NCBI GenBank assembly: GCA_019245555.1
Contig: JAFARH010000413.1
Location: 1 to 9,598, forward strand
Reading direction: 5' to 3'
Length of the DNA: 9,598 nucleotides
DNA from: Betaproteobacteria bacterium
GTDB taxonomy: Bacteria > Pseudomonadota > Gammaproteobacteria > Burkholderiales > SG8-39
Shown here piece by piece: positions 8,429 through 9,598 of this stretch. The position numbers and the translations under genes are program-made. How positions within the stretch are numbered: the first letter of the stretch is position 1; every line of letters begins with the position of its first letter. The notes under the pieces are model-generated. The model saw only the letters and a program-made list of their open reading frames with translations. It was not told the origin of the DNA and made no database searches.

Positions 8429-8785
8429 ATGCATCGCACGCTCTTCGCCGTATTCCTGGTTGCCACCGTCGCGGGCTGCGGTGTGCCGCGCATTCCGGGC
8501 ATCACGCCGTACAAGCCTGACATTCAGCAGGGCAATTTCCTCTCGCAAGACACGATCGCGCAGGTGAAGCCCGGCATGTCGCGCGAGCAGATCCGCTTCA
8601 TCCTCGGCACGCCGCTCATCACGCCGATCTTCCACTCCGACCGCTGGGACTACGTCTATTGGCGCGAGGACGAGCGCGGCAAGCGCTCCGAGCGGCGCAT
8701 CGCGCTCTTCTTCGTCGACAACAAGCTCGACCGCATGACAGGCGACGCGCAGTTAGTCCCAGGGTCGCCGGCGGCGGGACGATGA
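8429..8785 (+). CDS. bamE: Outer membrane protein assembly factor BamE (OmlA/SmpA)
   Basis: A 118-residue lipoprotein of the BAM complex, which folds beta-barrel proteins into the outer membrane. The start at 8429 gives a signal peptide: MHRTLFAVFLVATVAGC, with lipobox VAGC and the acylated Cys17. The following residue is Gly, not Asp, consistent with outer-membrane sorting by Lol. The mature part has QQGNFL (33-38, QGNYL in E. coli), then VKPGMSREQIRFILGTPLI and the WDYVYW and RRIALFFVDNKLDRM strands of the SmpA/OmlA fold. Extending to an upstream start would bury the signal peptide and run into fur. It overlaps dapB by ATGA, so the two are probably translated together. It is divergent from fur across 19 bp. 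Identity is firm. Confidence 0.96.
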   Translation: MHRTLFAVFLVATVAGCGVPRIPGITPYKPDIQQGNFLSQDTIAQVKPGMSREQIRFILGTPLITPIFHSDRWDYVYWREDERGKRSERRIALFFVDNKLDRMTGDAQLVPGSPAAGR

Positions 8786-9555
8786 GCCGCGCGATGCGCG
8801 TCGCCCTCGCCGGTGCCGGCGGCCGGATGGGGCGCACGCTCATCGAGGCGATCCTCGCCGACAAGGAGCTCGAGCTCGGCGCGGCTTTCGACCTCGCCGG
8901 TACTCCCGCGATCGGCAGCAAGGCAGGTGACATCAGGATCGGCTCCGATCCGTCGGCCGCCGCAAGCTGCGACGTGCTCATCGATTTCACCTGGCCCGAC
9001 GGCACGCTCGCGAACCTCAAGCACGCTAAGGCGGCGGTGATCGGCACGACCGGCTTCTCCGCCGCGCAGAAGAAGGCGATCACCGAAGCCGCCAAGAAGG
9101 CGCCCATCGTCATGGCGGCCAACTTCGCCGTCGGCGTGAACGCGGCCTACAAGCTCGCGGAAACCGCAGCCAGGATCCTTGGCAACGACTATGACGTCGA
9201 GATCCTCGAAGCTCACCACAAGCACAAGGTCGACGCGCCTTCGGGTACGGCGCTCAAGCTCGGCGAAATCGTTGCCGGCGCACTCGGCCGGACGCTCGGC
9301 GATGTGGCGCGCCACGGCAGGGAAGGCCAGACGGGCGAGCGCCCCGGCAAGCAGATCGGCTTCCACGCCATTCGCGGCGGCGACATCGTCGGCGAGCACA
9401 CTGTGCTCTTTGCCGGGCTCGGTGAGCGCGTCGAGATCACGGTACGCTCTCAGAGCCGCATGACTTACGCGGTGGGAGCGCTGCGCGCCGCGAAATGGTT
9501 GCGCGGCAAGCCAGCCGGCCGCTGCGACATGTACCAGGTGCTGGGCGTCCTATGA
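8782..9555 (+). CDS. dapB: 4-hydroxy-tetrahydrodipicolinate reductase
   Basis: DapB reduces 4-hydroxy-tetrahydrodipicolinate with NAD(P)H in the diaminopimelate/lysine pathway, feeding peptidoglycan and lysine. The 257-residue product has the Rossmann motif VALAGAGGRMGRTLI (7-21), the DVLIDFTWPDGTL segment, VIGTTGFS and MAANFAVGVN. The catalytic block is EAHHKHKVDAPSGTALKLGE (His145, His146, Lys149, then Pro-Ser-Gly-Thr from 153), equivalent to His159, His160 and Lys163 of E. coli DapB. The C-terminal IRGGDIVGEHTVLFAG is also conserved. The ATG at 8782 overlaps the bamE stop (ATGA). An internal ATG at 8794 (MRVALAGAGG) is possible. An ATGA overlap at the 3' end joins the next ORF, so bamE, dapB and the next gene form one operon. 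Confidence 0.97.
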   Translation: MSRAMRVALAGAGGRMGRTLIEAILADKELELGAAFDLAGTPAIGSKAGDIRIGSDPSAAASCDVLIDFTWPDGTLANLKHAKAAVIGTTGFSAAQKKAITEAAKKAPIVMAANFAVGVNAAYKLAETAARILGNDYDVEILEAHHKHKVDAPSGTALKLGEIVAGALGRTLGDVARHGREGQTGERPGKQIGFHAIRGGDIVGEHTVLFAGLGERVEITVRSQSRMTYAVGALRAAKWLRGKPAGRCDMYQVLGVL

Positions 9556-9598
9556 CTCTACTGATCGTCCTGCTGGTCAGCGGCACTGTTCTCGCGCA
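9552..9598 (+). CDS. Start of an unidentified ORF with a hydrophobic N-terminus (cut by window)
   Basis: An ATG at 9552 overlaps the dapB stop (ATGA) and opens a frame to the window edge: MTLLIVLLVSGTVLA, 15 codons. The stretch is almost entirely hydrophobic with no basic start, so it resembles a transmembrane segment or a weak signal peptide. It does not look like carA, which follows dapB in some bacteria. The coupling with dapB makes it likely to be a real gene; too little is visible to name it. Confidence 0.5.
   Translation, partial: MTLLIVLLVSGTVLA

Noticed and set aside
8659..8781. A 41-residue N-terminal extension of dapB
   Set aside because: It lies wholly inside bamE in another frame, and the Rossmann motif already sits at the proper distance from the ATG at 8782.

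Overview
The window is a compact, high-GC (roughly 60-65% by eye) stretch of ordinary chromosome from a betaproteobacterium. The evidence is the gene neighbourhood (dnaK-grpE, hemH-hrcA, nadK-recN, fur, bamE-dapB) together with protein sequences of betaproteobacterial type. I cannot name the genus. There are no mobile elements, tRNA or rRNA genes, or CRISPR arrays, and no gap above 70 bp without a gene.

Layout. Positions 1-1135 (minus): the 5' part of dnaK preceded by grpE, the chaperone operon, with a sigma-32-type heat-shock promoter just upstream of grpE. Positions 1205-3514 (plus): a large AsmA-family envelope protein, divergent from grpE. Positions 3492-5416 (minus): hrcA (heat-shock repressor) followed by hemH (ferrochelatase), overlapping by 4 nt. 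The end of hemH overlaps the end of asmA by 23 bp. Positions 5442-7970 (plus): nadK and recN, directly abutting. Positions 7975-8409 (minus): fur. Positions 8429-9555 (plus): bamE and dapB overlapping by ATGA, then the first 15 codons of an unidentified ORF that overlaps dapB in the same way.

Functionally this is a housekeeping cluster. It covers protein folding and its control (DnaK, GrpE, HrcA), envelope biogenesis (AsmA-like protein, BamE), iron and haem (Fur, HemH), NADP supply (NadK), DNA repair (RecN) and lysine/peptidoglycan precursor synthesis (DapB). No new multi-gene system is evident.

The most interesting signal lies in the very short divergent intergenic regions. In grpE, hrcA/nadK and fur/bamE, the best promoter -10 elements end only 7-9 nt before the start codons, and no Shine-Dalgarno sequence is visible. 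This predicts leaderless or nearly leaderless transcripts. At hrcA/nadK and fur/bamE the two opposing -10 hexamers overlap each other. The second notable point is hemH: its conserved N-terminus can be reached only from a CTG start that overlaps the hrcA stop codon.
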